From contig JADYYN010000135.1 in the NCBI GenBank assembly GCA_020853635.1, positions 1 through 64,000 on the forward strand: a DNA stretch of 64,000 nt. The letters are read 5' to 3'. The notes below the pieces were generated by a model. The model was not told where the DNA came from. It did not search any database and worked only from the letters and a program-made list of their open reading frames with translations. Shown one piece after another: positions 52,081 to 60,338 of the stretch. The DNA comes from Gemmatimonadaceae bacterium (GTDB taxonomy: Bacteria; Gemmatimonadota; Gemmatimonadetes; Gemmatimonadales; Gemmatimonadaceae). The translations under genes and the position numbers were made by a program. Numbering within the stretch: position 1 is the stretch's first letter; each line of letters opens with the position of its first letter.

Positions 52081-52836
52081 ATGACTGAGAGGGAAATGAG
52101 CGGGCATCGAAGCACTCGTCGCAGATGGTCACAAAGCACGGCCGCCACCCTGGCGGCGGTGCTGCTTGCCGTGGTCCTGGCACCGGCGCCGGTTGCGGCG
52201 CAGGGCTCCGTCAATGGACGCGTAGCCATCACCGAACGTCCCGGCGAGGCGACCACCGATTTCAATGCGACGGTCGTCTATCTCGTGCCGGTGGACTCCG
52301 CCCCGCGGCCACCCGTCGCAAAGGCGAAGGGCGAGAAGGTGCCGTCGGCGTCGATCGCCATGAACGGCCGTGCCTTCGTGCCCCACGTGCGCGTCATCAC
52401 GCCGGGGATGAAGGTCGAGTTCCCCAATCAGGACCCGTTCAGCCATAACATCTTCTCCACCGCGACCGGCGCGGCGTTCGACCTCGGCCTCTACGGTGCA
52501 GGCAAGTCGAAGGACGCGACGTTCAAGCGCGCGGGGGCGTTCCCGATCTACTGCAACATCCATCCGCGCATGACGGCGTTCGTGGTCGTCGCGCCCACGT
52601 CATGGTACGCGCAGGCGGGGAATGACGGGCGCTGGACGATCGAGGGCGTGCCGGCAGGCCGCTACACGCTGCACGTCTGGCACGAACGTGCGACCGAAGT
52701 GAAGCAGTCGATCACCGTGCTCGCGACCGGTCTGAGCGATGTGAGCAGCTCCCTCGATGCACGCGGTTTCAAGTTCTCGCCGCACAAGAACAAGTTCGGC
52801 AAGGAATACGATAAGAACAGCGCGGTCCGGTACTGA
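52081..52836 (+). CDS. Secreted cupredoxin (plastocyanin-like) protein
   Basis: 251 aa from ATG 52081 (ATG 52096 is an alternative). A signal peptide ends near PAPVAAQ. The blue-copper ligands are present: His in FSHNIFS, then Cys-His-Met in YCNIHPRM (about residue 160). A C-terminal strand-rich region (DGRWTIEGVPAGRYTLHVWHE) resembles a carboxypeptidase-regulatory-like domain. Likely a periplasmic or surface electron carrier or copper protein. The kinase gene follows 23 nt downstream. Confidence 0.85.
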   Translation: MTEREMSGHRSTRRRWSQSTAATLAAVLLAVVLAPAPVAAQGSVNGRVAITERPGEATTDFNATVVYLVPVDSAPRPPVAKAKGEKVPSASIAMNGRAFVPHVRVITPGMKVEFPNQDPFSHNIFSTATGAAFDLGLYGAGKSKDATFKRAGAFPIYCNIHPRMTAFVVVAPTSWYAQAGNDGRWTIEGVPAGRYTLHVWHERATEVKQSITVLATGLSDVSSSLDARGFKFSPHKNKFGKEYDKNSAVRY

Positions 52837-52859
52837 CGCGTCCCCTCCGCCCCGGTCTC

Positions 52860-54857
52860 GTGAAGCCTCGCGGTCTCAGTCTCACTCTCAAAATCTTCCT
52901 CGGCACGGCGCTCGTCGTGGTGGCCATCGTCGGCGCGACGCTCGCCATCACCGCGCGGCAGGCCAGCCGCACAGTCGATGACTCCGTCACGCGCGTGCTC
53001 GCCTCGGCGCGCGAGGCCGTCAGTGCCCAGCTCACGGGTGGAGGCAAAGGATTGCTCGAATCCGCGACCACCTTCGCCGAGAATCCGCAGTTCCGCTCCA
53101 TCGTCGAAGAGCGCGTCGGGACCGACGTACTCGACCAAGCACAAGAAGCCGCGACGTCACTCAACGCCATCTGGGTGCAGATCACCGACGCAAAGGGCCT
53201 GCGCATCGCGAAGAGCGACGAGCCGGGCGCACCCGAAGTCGACATGCTCGGGTCCGCGGAGATCCGCTCCGCGTTGGAGGACGACGGCACGACCGGATTC
53301 GGTGTCACAAAAGACAGTGTGGTCATCCAGGTCGCCGCAGTGCCGGTCTACGGCGCCGGCAAGATCGTCGGGGCTCTTCTCGTCGCCCGCGCGATCGACG
53401 ATGCCTTCGCCGCCGAGCTCAAGCAGCGCTCAGCCAGCGACGTGGAGATCATCTTCCACACGACCAACGCCACTGGTGCCACGGTCATCTCGGCCTCGAC
53501 ACTCGGGCGGACCCCGGAGGTGCTTGCGGCCATCGAAGCACTGCCCGAAACCAACGACGCTTCCGCCGAGATGCGCGTGGAGCGCGACTTCGCTGAGGTG
53601 CACTACGTTGGCCTCGCCGCAGTGCTGAACAACTCCGCGGGCGATCTCGCCGGCGGGTTCGTCATGCTCAAGAACCGCGACGCCGAGTTCGCCGGCTTCA
53701 AGCGACTGCAGCAGTCGCTGCTGCTCTCCGGCGGCCTGGGCATCCTCGTCGCCGGCCTGCTGTCGTTGTTGCTCGCCCGCGGCATCACGCGGCCCGTCAG
53801 CAAGCTCGCCGAAGCCGCCCGACGCGCCGCCGATGGCGATTACGGCACCACCATCCCGCAGACCAGCCGTGACGAGATCGGTGTGCTCGCCGGCGCGTTC
53901 CGCAACCTGCTCGGCGACCTCAAGGAGAAGCAGGCGCTCGTGGACTTCCTCTCCTCCGGCGACACGGCGAAGACCGTGCAGTTGCAGATCATGTCGGCGA
54001 CGGCCGAGCAGCGCATCGAGCAAGGTGGCCTGGTGCCCGGCAATCGTTTCGCCGGCCGCTATGAGGTGAAGGAGATCCTCGGCGAGGGTGGCATGGGCAC
54101 CGTATTCAAGGCGGTGGACGGCGAACTCGGTGAGGTCATCGCCATCAAGACGCTGCGCACGCAGTTCCTCGCGCAGGATCCGACCGCGCTCGACCGGTTC
54201 CGCTCCGAGATCCGTCTCGCGCGCAAGATCTCGCATCGCAACGTCGTGCGCACGCACGACATCGGTGAGAACTCCGGCGTGTATTACATCACGATGGAGT
54301 TCGTCGACGGCAAGTCGCTCAAGGACCTCATCAAGGCCCGCCGGCGCCTGCCGCTCGGCGTCACACTCTCGGTGGGCAAGCAGTTGGCGCGCGCGCTCGA
54401 GGTCGCCCACGACATGGGCGTGATACATCGTGACATCAAGCCGCAGAACATGGTCGTCGAGCCCGACGGCGTGCTCAAGGTCATGGACTTCGGCATCGCC
54501 CGCATGGCGTCGCGGAAGCCGGAGAGCGGTGTCACGCAGCAGGGGATGATCGTCGGGACGCCCGAGTACATGGCGCCGGAGCAGGTCACCGGAGGCGAAG
54601 TCGACCATCGCGTCGACATCTACGCGGCCGGCTGCGTCCTCTACGAGTGTCTCACCGGGCGTCCGCCCTTTCAGGCCGAGACCGCGTACCAGCTCATCGC
54701 CAAGTTGCTTGAGGAGGTGCCCGAGCACCCGGCGAAGCTGAACCCGGACGTCCCGGGCGCGTTGGACGCACTGGTCATGGCGATGCTGTCCAAGGACCCG
54801 GCCGGACGTCCCCAGACGGCCCTGGCCCTCCACGACCGCTTGGCCCAGATCGGCTGA
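52860..54857 (+). CDS. Membrane sensor-HAMP-Ser/Thr protein kinase
   Basis: 665 aa from GTG 52860. TM1 (about 12-31), an extracytoplasmic sensor of ~250 residues (about 32-284, Cache-like by look), TM2 (about 286-306), HAMP (about 306-360: GITRPVSKLAEAARRAADGDYGTTI), then a Hanks-type kinase at residues ~400-660. The kinase is complete: GEGGMGTVFKA, ATP lysine 430, VIHRDIKPQN (Asp 525) and MDFGIA (Asp 543), and GTPEYMAPEQ. Having the kinase at the C-terminus behind a HAMP domain is the histidine-kinase layout rather than the PknB layout. It lies 20 nt upstream of sucA. Confidence 0.93.
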   Translation: MKPRGLSLTLKIFLGTALVVVAIVGATLAITARQASRTVDDSVTRVLASAREAVSAQLTGGGKGLLESATTFAENPQFRSIVEERVGTDVLDQAQEAATSLNAIWVQITDAKGLRIAKSDEPGAPEVDMLGSAEIRSALEDDGTTGFGVTKDSVVIQVAAVPVYGAGKIVGALLVARAIDDAFAAELKQRSASDVEIIFHTTNATGATVISASTLGRTPEVLAAIEALPETNDASAEMRVERDFAEVHYVGLAAVLNNSAGDLAGGFVMLKNRDAEFAGFKRLQQSLLLSGGLGILVAGLLSLLLARGITRPVSKLAEAARRAADGDYGTTIPQTSRDEIGVLAGAFRNLLGDLKEKQALVDFLSSGDTAKTVQLQIMSATAEQRIEQGGLVPGNRFAGRYEVKEILGEGGMGTVFKAVDGELGEVIAIKTLRTQFLAQDPTALDRFRSEIRLARKISHRNVVRTHDIGENSGVYYITMEFVDGKSLKDLIKARRRLPLGVTLSVGKQLARALEVAHDMGVIHRDIKPQNMVVEPDGVLKVMDFGIARMASRKPESGVTQQGMIVGTPEYMAPEQVTGGEVDHRVDIYAAGCVLYECLTGRPPFQAETAYQLIAKLLEEVPEHPAKLNPDVPGALDALVMAMLSKDPAGRPQTALALHDRLAQIG

Positions 54858-54865
54858 CCCCCGAT

Positions 54866-54871
54866 TAGATT
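54866..54871 (+). promoter_or_regulatory. -10 box (TAGATT) for sucA
   Basis: TAGATT ends 6 nt before ATG 54878; the intervening GGGGGC is at most a weak Shine-Dalgarno. Suggests sucA has its own, probably leaderless, promoter despite following the kinase closely. Confidence 0.5.
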
Positions 54872-54877
54872 GGGGGC

Positions 54878-56812
54878 ATGTCGACCGAGCCCATCGCGAG
54901 CGTCTTCAACGACGCCTACGCAGCCGAGCAGTTCGAGGCATATCGCCGAGATCCGCAGTCCGTTGAAGAGTCCTGGCGCCAGTTCTTCCGATTCGCCGAG
55001 CAGGCCGCCGGGCTCGCGCCGGCGAGCAGCACCTCCGGCGCGGTCGGCATGCGCCCGAACGACTCCGACTTCGCCGCGAAGGTCGCCGGGATCGCGCGCT
55101 ACACCAACGCGATCCGTGCCTACGGCCACATGGCCGTGCAGCTCGATCCGCTGGGCGAACCGCCGCCCGGCGCGCCGGAGCTGACGCTAGAGTTCTACGG
55201 GCTCGTCGATGCCGACCTCGATCTCGTCAGCGGCGCCTCGCTGGGTTTTCCGCATCTGGCCACCGGGCGCGATGTCGCTGAACGACTCAAGAAGCGCTAC
55301 TGCAACAATCTCGCGGTCGAAGTCGGACATCTCGCGTCGGAAGAGGAGCGCGCGTGGTTCCGCCAGCTCTTCACCGAGGAGAAACTCACGGCGCCGCTGA
55401 CGCCCGACGAGAAGAAGGCCGTGCTCCGTCGGCTCACGGAGGTCGACGGTTTCGAGCGGTTCCTCGGGCGTGCGTTCGTGGGCTACAAGCGGTTCTCCAT
55501 CGAGGGCACCGACGCGTTGGTGCCGTTGCTCGACACGGCGATCGAACGCGCGGCCACGAGCGGCGCGAAGCACGTCGCGCTCGCGATGGCGCATCGCGGA
55601 CGTGTGAGCGTGCTCAATCACGTGCTCGGCAAGCCGACCGCGCTGATCTTCGCCGAGTTCCAGGGCCGGCACGATCACCTGACCGGTTCATCGACGGGCG
55701 ACGTGAAGTACCACCTCGGCTACGAGGGTTCGTCGCGAACCGCGCAGGGCGAGATCGCGGTCTCGCTGGTGCCGAACCCGAGCCACCTCGAGGTCGTGAA
55801 TCCTGTCCTCCAGGGTCGTGCCCGCGCGTTGCAACGCACCACGGACCGTCGCGTGCGACGCGAGCAGGATGTGGTGCCGGTCGTCATCCACGGCGACGCT
55901 GCGTTCCCGGGAGAGGGGGTCGTGCCCGAGACGATGAATCTCTCGCGCCTCAAGGCGTACCGCGTGGGTGGCACGATCCACATCATCGTCAATAATCAGA
56001 TCGGCTTCACCACCGACTCCATCGACGCGCGCTCCACGAAGTACGCGAGCGATGTGGCGAAGGGCTTCGAGGTGCCGATCATCCATGTGAACGCAGACGA
56101 CGCCGAAGCGGCGATCATCGCGATGCGCATCGCGATGGCCTACCGCGAGCGCTTCGGAAAGGACTTCCTCGTCGATCTCGTCGGGTACCGCCGCTGGGGT
56201 CACAACGAGGGCGACGAGCCGAACTTCACGCAGCCGCTTCTGTACGAGAAGGTCCGCGCCCATCCCACGCCGCGTCAGGTCTGGGGCGCGCGCCTCGTCG
56301 CCGAAGGCCTCGTCACGCAGGCCGAGGTCGATGCGCTCGACGCGGAGATCGCCGCCGGTTATCAGGCGATCCTCGATCAGACCAAGGTCGTGACGGAGAC
56401 ACCGCATCATGAAGAGCACGGGTCGGCGCCCGACCCGCTCGTGCTCACGGCGGTGCCGGAGTCCGAACTCGTGAAGCTCAACGAGGCGATGCTGAAGTAT
56501 CCGAGCGACTTCACGCCGCATCCGCGTCTGGCGAAGCAGTTGGAACGTCGGCGTGACGCGATGGGTGACGCCGGGGGCATCGACTGGGGCCACGCCGAAG
56601 CGTTGGCGTTCGCGTCCATCCTCACCGACGGCATCCACATCCGCATCTCGGGACAGGACGTCGAACGCGGGACGTTCTCGCATCGGCATGCCGTGCTGAA
56701 CGACGTGCAGACCGCGAAGAAATACGCACCGCTCGCCAACCTGCCCGGCGTGGACGCGTCGTTCGAGGCGTACAACTCCGCGCTCTCCGAGACGGCGGTG
56801 ATGGGCTTCTAG
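54878..56812 (+). CDS. sucA: 2-oxoglutarate dehydrogenase E1, N-terminal part (ends at internal amber)
   Basis: First 644 residues of the thiamine-diphosphate E1 subunit of the 2-oxoglutarate dehydrogenase complex (TCA cycle). The N-terminal SucA helix is present (FNDAYAAEQFEAYRRDPQSVEESW), as are AMAHRGRVSVLNHVLGK, the ThDP motif HGDAAFPGEGVV and IVNNQIGFTTD, and LSETAVMGF with the catalytic-region glutamate. The frame then meets TAG at 56810-56812 where the family has glutamate (FEYGYS). Translation in the same frame continues perfectly beyond the stop, so this is one gene interrupted by a single G-to-T change. The combined length of 927 aa is normal. Confidence 0.92.
   Translation: MSTEPIASVFNDAYAAEQFEAYRRDPQSVEESWRQFFRFAEQAAGLAPASSTSGAVGMRPNDSDFAAKVAGIARYTNAIRAYGHMAVQLDPLGEPPPGAPELTLEFYGLVDADLDLVSGASLGFPHLATGRDVAERLKKRYCNNLAVEVGHLASEEERAWFRQLFTEEKLTAPLTPDEKKAVLRRLTEVDGFERFLGRAFVGYKRFSIEGTDALVPLLDTAIERAATSGAKHVALAMAHRGRVSVLNHVLGKPTALIFAEFQGRHDHLTGSSTGDVKYHLGYEGSSRTAQGEIAVSLVPNPSHLEVVNPVLQGRARALQRTTDRRVRREQDVVPVVIHGDAAFPGEGVVPETMNLSRLKAYRVGGTIHIIVNNQIGFTTDSIDARSTKYASDVAKGFEVPIIHVNADDAEAAIIAMRIAMAYRERFGKDFLVDLVGYRRWGHNEGDEPNFTQPLLYEKVRAHPTPRQVWGARLVAEGLVTQAEVDALDAEIAAGYQAILDQTKVVTETPHHEEHGSAPDPLVLTAVPESELVKLNEAMLKYPSDFTPHPRLAKQLERRRDAMGDAGGIDWGHAEALAFASILTDGIHIRISGQDVERGTFSHRHAVLNDVQTAKKYAPLANLPGVDASFEAYNSALSETAVMGF
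56810..56812 (+). other. In-frame amber codon inside sucA
   Basis: Reads GGC-TTC-TAG-TAC-GGC-TAC-AGC, i.e. GF*YGYS; related E1 proteins have GFEYGYS. A single G-to-T change from GAG explains it. TAG serves as an ordinary stop elsewhere in the window (for example the Rhs gene ending 5786, the antiporter ending 43011, and the end of sucA itself), so genome-wide reassignment is unlikely. Confidence 0.9.
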
Positions 56813-56824
56813 TACGGCTACAGC

Positions 56825-57661
56825 GTGGCGGAACCCGACACGCTGACGCTCTGGGAAGGCCAGTTCGGCGACTTCGCGAACGTCGCGCAGCCGATCATCG
56901 ATCAGTTCCTCGCTGCCGACCACGCGAAGTGGGCGCAGAGCTCCGGACTCGTGCTGCTGCTGCCGCACGGATACGAGGGGCAAGGCCCTGAGCACTCGAG
57001 CGCGCGTCTCGAGCGGTTCCTACAGCTCTGCGCGGAAGGCAACATGCGTGTCGCCTATCCGAGCTCACCGGCGCAGTACTTCCACATCCTGCGGCGCCAA
57101 GCGTTCCACAAGCGTCGGCGACCGCTGGTGTTGATGCAGCCCAAGTCGCTGCTGCGCCTCGCGCAGGCGGCGTCGAACGTGAAGGATCTCGCGGATGGCA
57201 CGGTCTTCCAGCCCGTCATCGACGATCCGCAGGGCACGAGCAAGCGGGCCAAGGTGCGTCGACTGATCTTCTGCACGGGCAAGGTCTACTATGACTTGCT
57301 CGCGAAGGGGATCCCGAAGTCAGTGGCAGTGGTGCGCGTCGAGGAACTGTATCCCTGGCCGCATGAGATGATCGCGAAGGTCGTCGACAGCTATCCGGAC
57401 ATCGACGAAGTCGCGTGGGTCCAGGAGGAGCCCAAGAATCAGGGTGCGTGGAGCTTCGTGGCGCCGCGCTTGCGGGTCTCCACCGGCAACGCGCTCGTGA
57501 TCAAGTACTACGGCCGCCCGGAGCGGGCGAGCCCCGCCGAGGGCTATCCCGCCGACCATGCTGCGGAGCAGGCCCGAATCGTCGGAGAAGCGCTGCAGGA
57601 ACCCACCAAGCCCGGCAGTGGACGGCGCAACACGGGTTCGATGGCGCGCGTGACCCCTTAG
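56825..57661 (+). CDS. sucA: 2-oxoglutarate dehydrogenase E1, C-terminal part (after the amber)
   Basis: Continuation of sucA in the same frame: AEPDTLTLWEGQFGDFANVAQPIIDQF is the canonical segment after the FEYGYS motif, then LVLLLPHGYEGQGPEHSSARLERFLQLC and the C-terminal WVQEEPKNQGAWSF. If not read through the amber, translation could only begin at GTG 56825, which has no Shine-Dalgarno sequence; the 278-aa product would lack most of the ThDP site. Probably non-functional alone, unless readthrough occurs or the stop is a sequencing error. Confidence 0.88.
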   Translation: MAEPDTLTLWEGQFGDFANVAQPIIDQFLAADHAKWAQSSGLVLLLPHGYEGQGPEHSSARLERFLQLCAEGNMRVAYPSSPAQYFHILRRQAFHKRRRPLVLMQPKSLLRLAQAASNVKDLADGTVFQPVIDDPQGTSKRAKVRRLIFCTGKVYYDLLAKGIPKSVAVVRVEELYPWPHEMIAKVVDSYPDIDEVAWVQEEPKNQGAWSFVAPRLRVSTGNALVIKYYGRPERASPAEGYPADHAAEQARIVGEALQEPTKPGSGRRNTGSMARVTP

Positions 57662-57674
57662 TGAAGGAGCTGTG

Positions 57675-60332
57675 ATGCATCGGCGTCTCTTCTCGACGCT
57701 CCTCGCGATCCTTGCCGTCCTCGCCGCGCCGCGCACTGCCCACGGGCAGGAGCGCGGCGCGGCCGCGTTGGAGCAACTGGTACGAGGGCTCCCCGTCAAC
57801 GCACGTGTGCTCATCATCGGCGCGCATCCGGATGACGAGGACACGCAACTCATCGCCTGGCTCGCACGCGGGCATCAGGTCCACACGGCGTATCTTTCGC
57901 TCACGCGAGGCGATGGCGGTCAGAACATCATCGGCACGGAACTCGGGGAGTCGCTCGGCGCCATCCGGAGCGCGGAGCTGCTTGCGGCCCGCGCGATCGA
58001 CGGCGGTGAGCAGTTCTTCTCACGCGCGTATGACTTCGGCTTCTCGAAGAACGCCACCGAGACGTTCCAGCAGTGGGATCGCGAAGCGCTCACCACCGAC
58101 GTGGTGCGCGTGATCCGTGCGTATCGCCCTCACGTCATCGTGTCGGTATGGTCCGGTACCCGCGCCGACGGCCATGGGCACCACGAAGCCGCCGGACTGC
58201 TCGCGCGCGACGGCTACGACCATTCGGCCGACACCGTGCGCTTCCCGACACAGTTGCACGGACATCCGTGGGCGGCGAGCAAGTTCTATCGCGGCGCGTG
58301 GGCGCGCGCGCTGCCGGCGACGTTGACGTTCAATGTGGGCGCGTTCGATCCCGTGCTCGGGCGCAGTCCCGCCGAGCTCGCTGCGGTCAGCCGCTCGGCG
58401 CATCGGTCCCAAGGGCAGGGCGGCCTCGAGCGGCGCGGCGTGGTGATGTCGCGTCTCTCGCGTGAGGCCACGCGCGTCAACGAGGCGACCGCAGCCGACC
58501 AGGAGACGTCGCTGTTCGATGGGATCGACACCAGTCTCGCGCGTGTGGCAGCGGTGGTGCCGGCCAACCGCGCCGTGTTGGAGCGCGCGACCGCGCGCAT
58601 GGCTTGGGTGCAGCGCGCGCTCGATCTGCGGCGCCCCGCGGGGGTCGTCGATTCGCTGGCCCATCTTGTGACCTCGCTCGAGTTCGCGCGCAGCACGGCG
58701 ACGCGTTGCGGTTGGGGTGTGGTGCGTCGCGCACTCACCGGGGGCGCGAGCATGGTCGAGTGCTCCCATGAGCAACTCGACCTCGATGCCACGCTTGATC
58801 GCATGATCGGGCGCACGAAACAGGCACTCATCGTCGCCGCAGGGATCGCCGTGGAGGTGACGGCCGCCAAGGAACTCCTCGCGTTCGGTGACTCGATGGA
58901 CGCGCAGGTCACGATCCACAATCGTGGCACGCATCCCGTCCGCTGGGACGACCTGCAGCTGACCAACGCGCCGCGCCGCCCGTTCGATGCGGTGGAGATC
59001 CGGCCCGACTCGAGTGCCACCGTCACGCGTCAGGTGATGGGGTTGGTCGATCATCGTCCGTGGTGGACCGGCGGTCGCAACGGACGTCCGCTGTTCGTCG
59101 ACACGCGCTCGCCGGTCAGTGGGATCGCGCAGGTCAGCTACGGTGCGACCGCGCTGCTCGCGCCCAGTGTGTCGATCGCCGAGGGATCACGCCGGCTCTC
59201 CGACGCCACGGTCTGGCTGAGCATCGGCGAGATCCCGGTGTCGTTCTCGGTCGGGGAACTGCAGTTCCGCTACGCCGACCCGGTGCTCGGCGAGCAGCGG
59301 CGGCAGGTGGGCGGTGTGCCACCGCTGACACTCGCACTCGACCGCGGCTTGCAGTGGCGGCGCGCGAACACGCCGATCGACCAGCGCATCCGGATGAGCG
59401 TGCAGTCCCATACCACGAGCGATCGCGCGTTGTCGTTCCGGTATCTGCTACCGACGGGCGCGAAGATCGATGGCGTGCCGGACACGATGACCCTCAAGGC
59501 GGGTGAGTCGCGCGAGGTGTTCATCAACCTCAAGGGTGCGTTGCCGGCCGGGCGACATGAGTTCGGGATCGGTGCCGAGTCCGACGGGGCGGTGTTCACG
59601 GAAGGCTTCCGCGAGATCAGCTATCCGCATATCCCACCGCTGCGACTGTATCGCTCGTCCGCGAGTTACGTGCACGCCGTGCAGCTCCAAGTCCCCAAGG
59701 CGCTCTCGGTGGCGTACGTGGCCACGCAGCCGGACGGCACGGCACAGGCGCTGCGGGAGATCGGCATTCCGACCACCTACCTCACGCCGGATGAGCTGCC
59801 ACTGATGGACCTCGCGCGATTCACGGCGATCGTGATCGGGCCGCGCGAATATGAACGGGCCCCGGAACTCGCTACGATGAACCCGCGTTTGCTGGAGTGG
59901 GTCCGCGCCGGCGGTACGATGGTCGTTCAATACGGACAGTATGAGATGACTCAGCCCGGCATGATGCCGTTCCCGATCGGACTCACACGGCCGGCTGCGC
60001 GCGTGACCATCGAGTCGGCGCCGGTGAAGGTGCTCGATCCCACGTCGAAGCTCCTCACGTGGCCCAACAGGATCGGACCGAAGGACTGGGCCGACTGGGT
60101 GCAGGAGCGGGCGCTGTACATGCCGACGACCATCGACCCGCGGTATCGCACGCCGATCGCGCTCAACGATCCCGACGAGCCCGAGAATCGTGGCGCGATC
60201 CTCGAGGCGACCATCGGCAAAGGGCGCTATGTGTACACCTCGCTCTCGCTGTTCCGTCAGATTCCGGCGGGCATCGAGGGCGGGTTGCGGTTGTTCGTCA
60301 ATCTTCTCTCCGCGGGTTTGCCCCCGCAGTAA
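57675..60332 (+). CDS. Secreted PIG-L family deacetylase with large C-terminal region
   Basis: 885 aa from ATG 57675 with AAGGAG 5 nt upstream. Signal peptide (LFSTLLAILAVLAAPRTAHGQ), then the LmbE/PIG-L zinc motifs HPDDE at residues 51-55 and the distal GHGHHEAAG. Family members remove N-acetyl groups from GlcNAc-type substrates. The remaining ~600 residues include beta-sandwich-like strands and a final glutamine-amidotransferase-like fold (YVATQPDGTAQALREIGIPTTYL, VQYGQYEM). Much longer than cytosolic LmbE proteins; probably an envelope or secreted glycan deacetylase. Confidence 0.87.
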   Translation: MHRRLFSTLLAILAVLAAPRTAHGQERGAAALEQLVRGLPVNARVLIIGAHPDDEDTQLIAWLARGHQVHTAYLSLTRGDGGQNIIGTELGESLGAIRSAELLAARAIDGGEQFFSRAYDFGFSKNATETFQQWDREALTTDVVRVIRAYRPHVIVSVWSGTRADGHGHHEAAGLLARDGYDHSADTVRFPTQLHGHPWAASKFYRGAWARALPATLTFNVGAFDPVLGRSPAELAAVSRSAHRSQGQGGLERRGVVMSRLSREATRVNEATAADQETSLFDGIDTSLARVAAVVPANRAVLERATARMAWVQRALDLRRPAGVVDSLAHLVTSLEFARSTATRCGWGVVRRALTGGASMVECSHEQLDLDATLDRMIGRTKQALIVAAGIAVEVTAAKELLAFGDSMDAQVTIHNRGTHPVRWDDLQLTNAPRRPFDAVEIRPDSSATVTRQVMGLVDHRPWWTGGRNGRPLFVDTRSPVSGIAQVSYGATALLAPSVSIAEGSRRLSDATVWLSIGEIPVSFSVGELQFRYADPVLGEQRRQVGGVPPLTLALDRGLQWRRANTPIDQRIRMSVQSHTTSDRALSFRYLLPTGAKIDGVPDTMTLKAGESREVFINLKGALPAGRHEFGIGAESDGAVFTEGFREISYPHIPPLRLYRSSASYVHAVQLQVPKALSVAYVATQPDGTAQALREIGIPTTYLTPDELPLMDLARFTAIVIGPREYERAPELATMNPRLLEWVRAGGTMVVQYGQYEMTQPGMMPFPIGLTRPAARVTIESAPVKVLDPTSKLLTWPNRIGPKDWADWVQERALYMPTTIDPRYRTPIALNDPDEPENRGAILEATIGKGRYVYTSLSLFRQIPAGIEGGLRLFVNLLSAGLPPQ

Positions 60333-60338
60333 GGTCTC

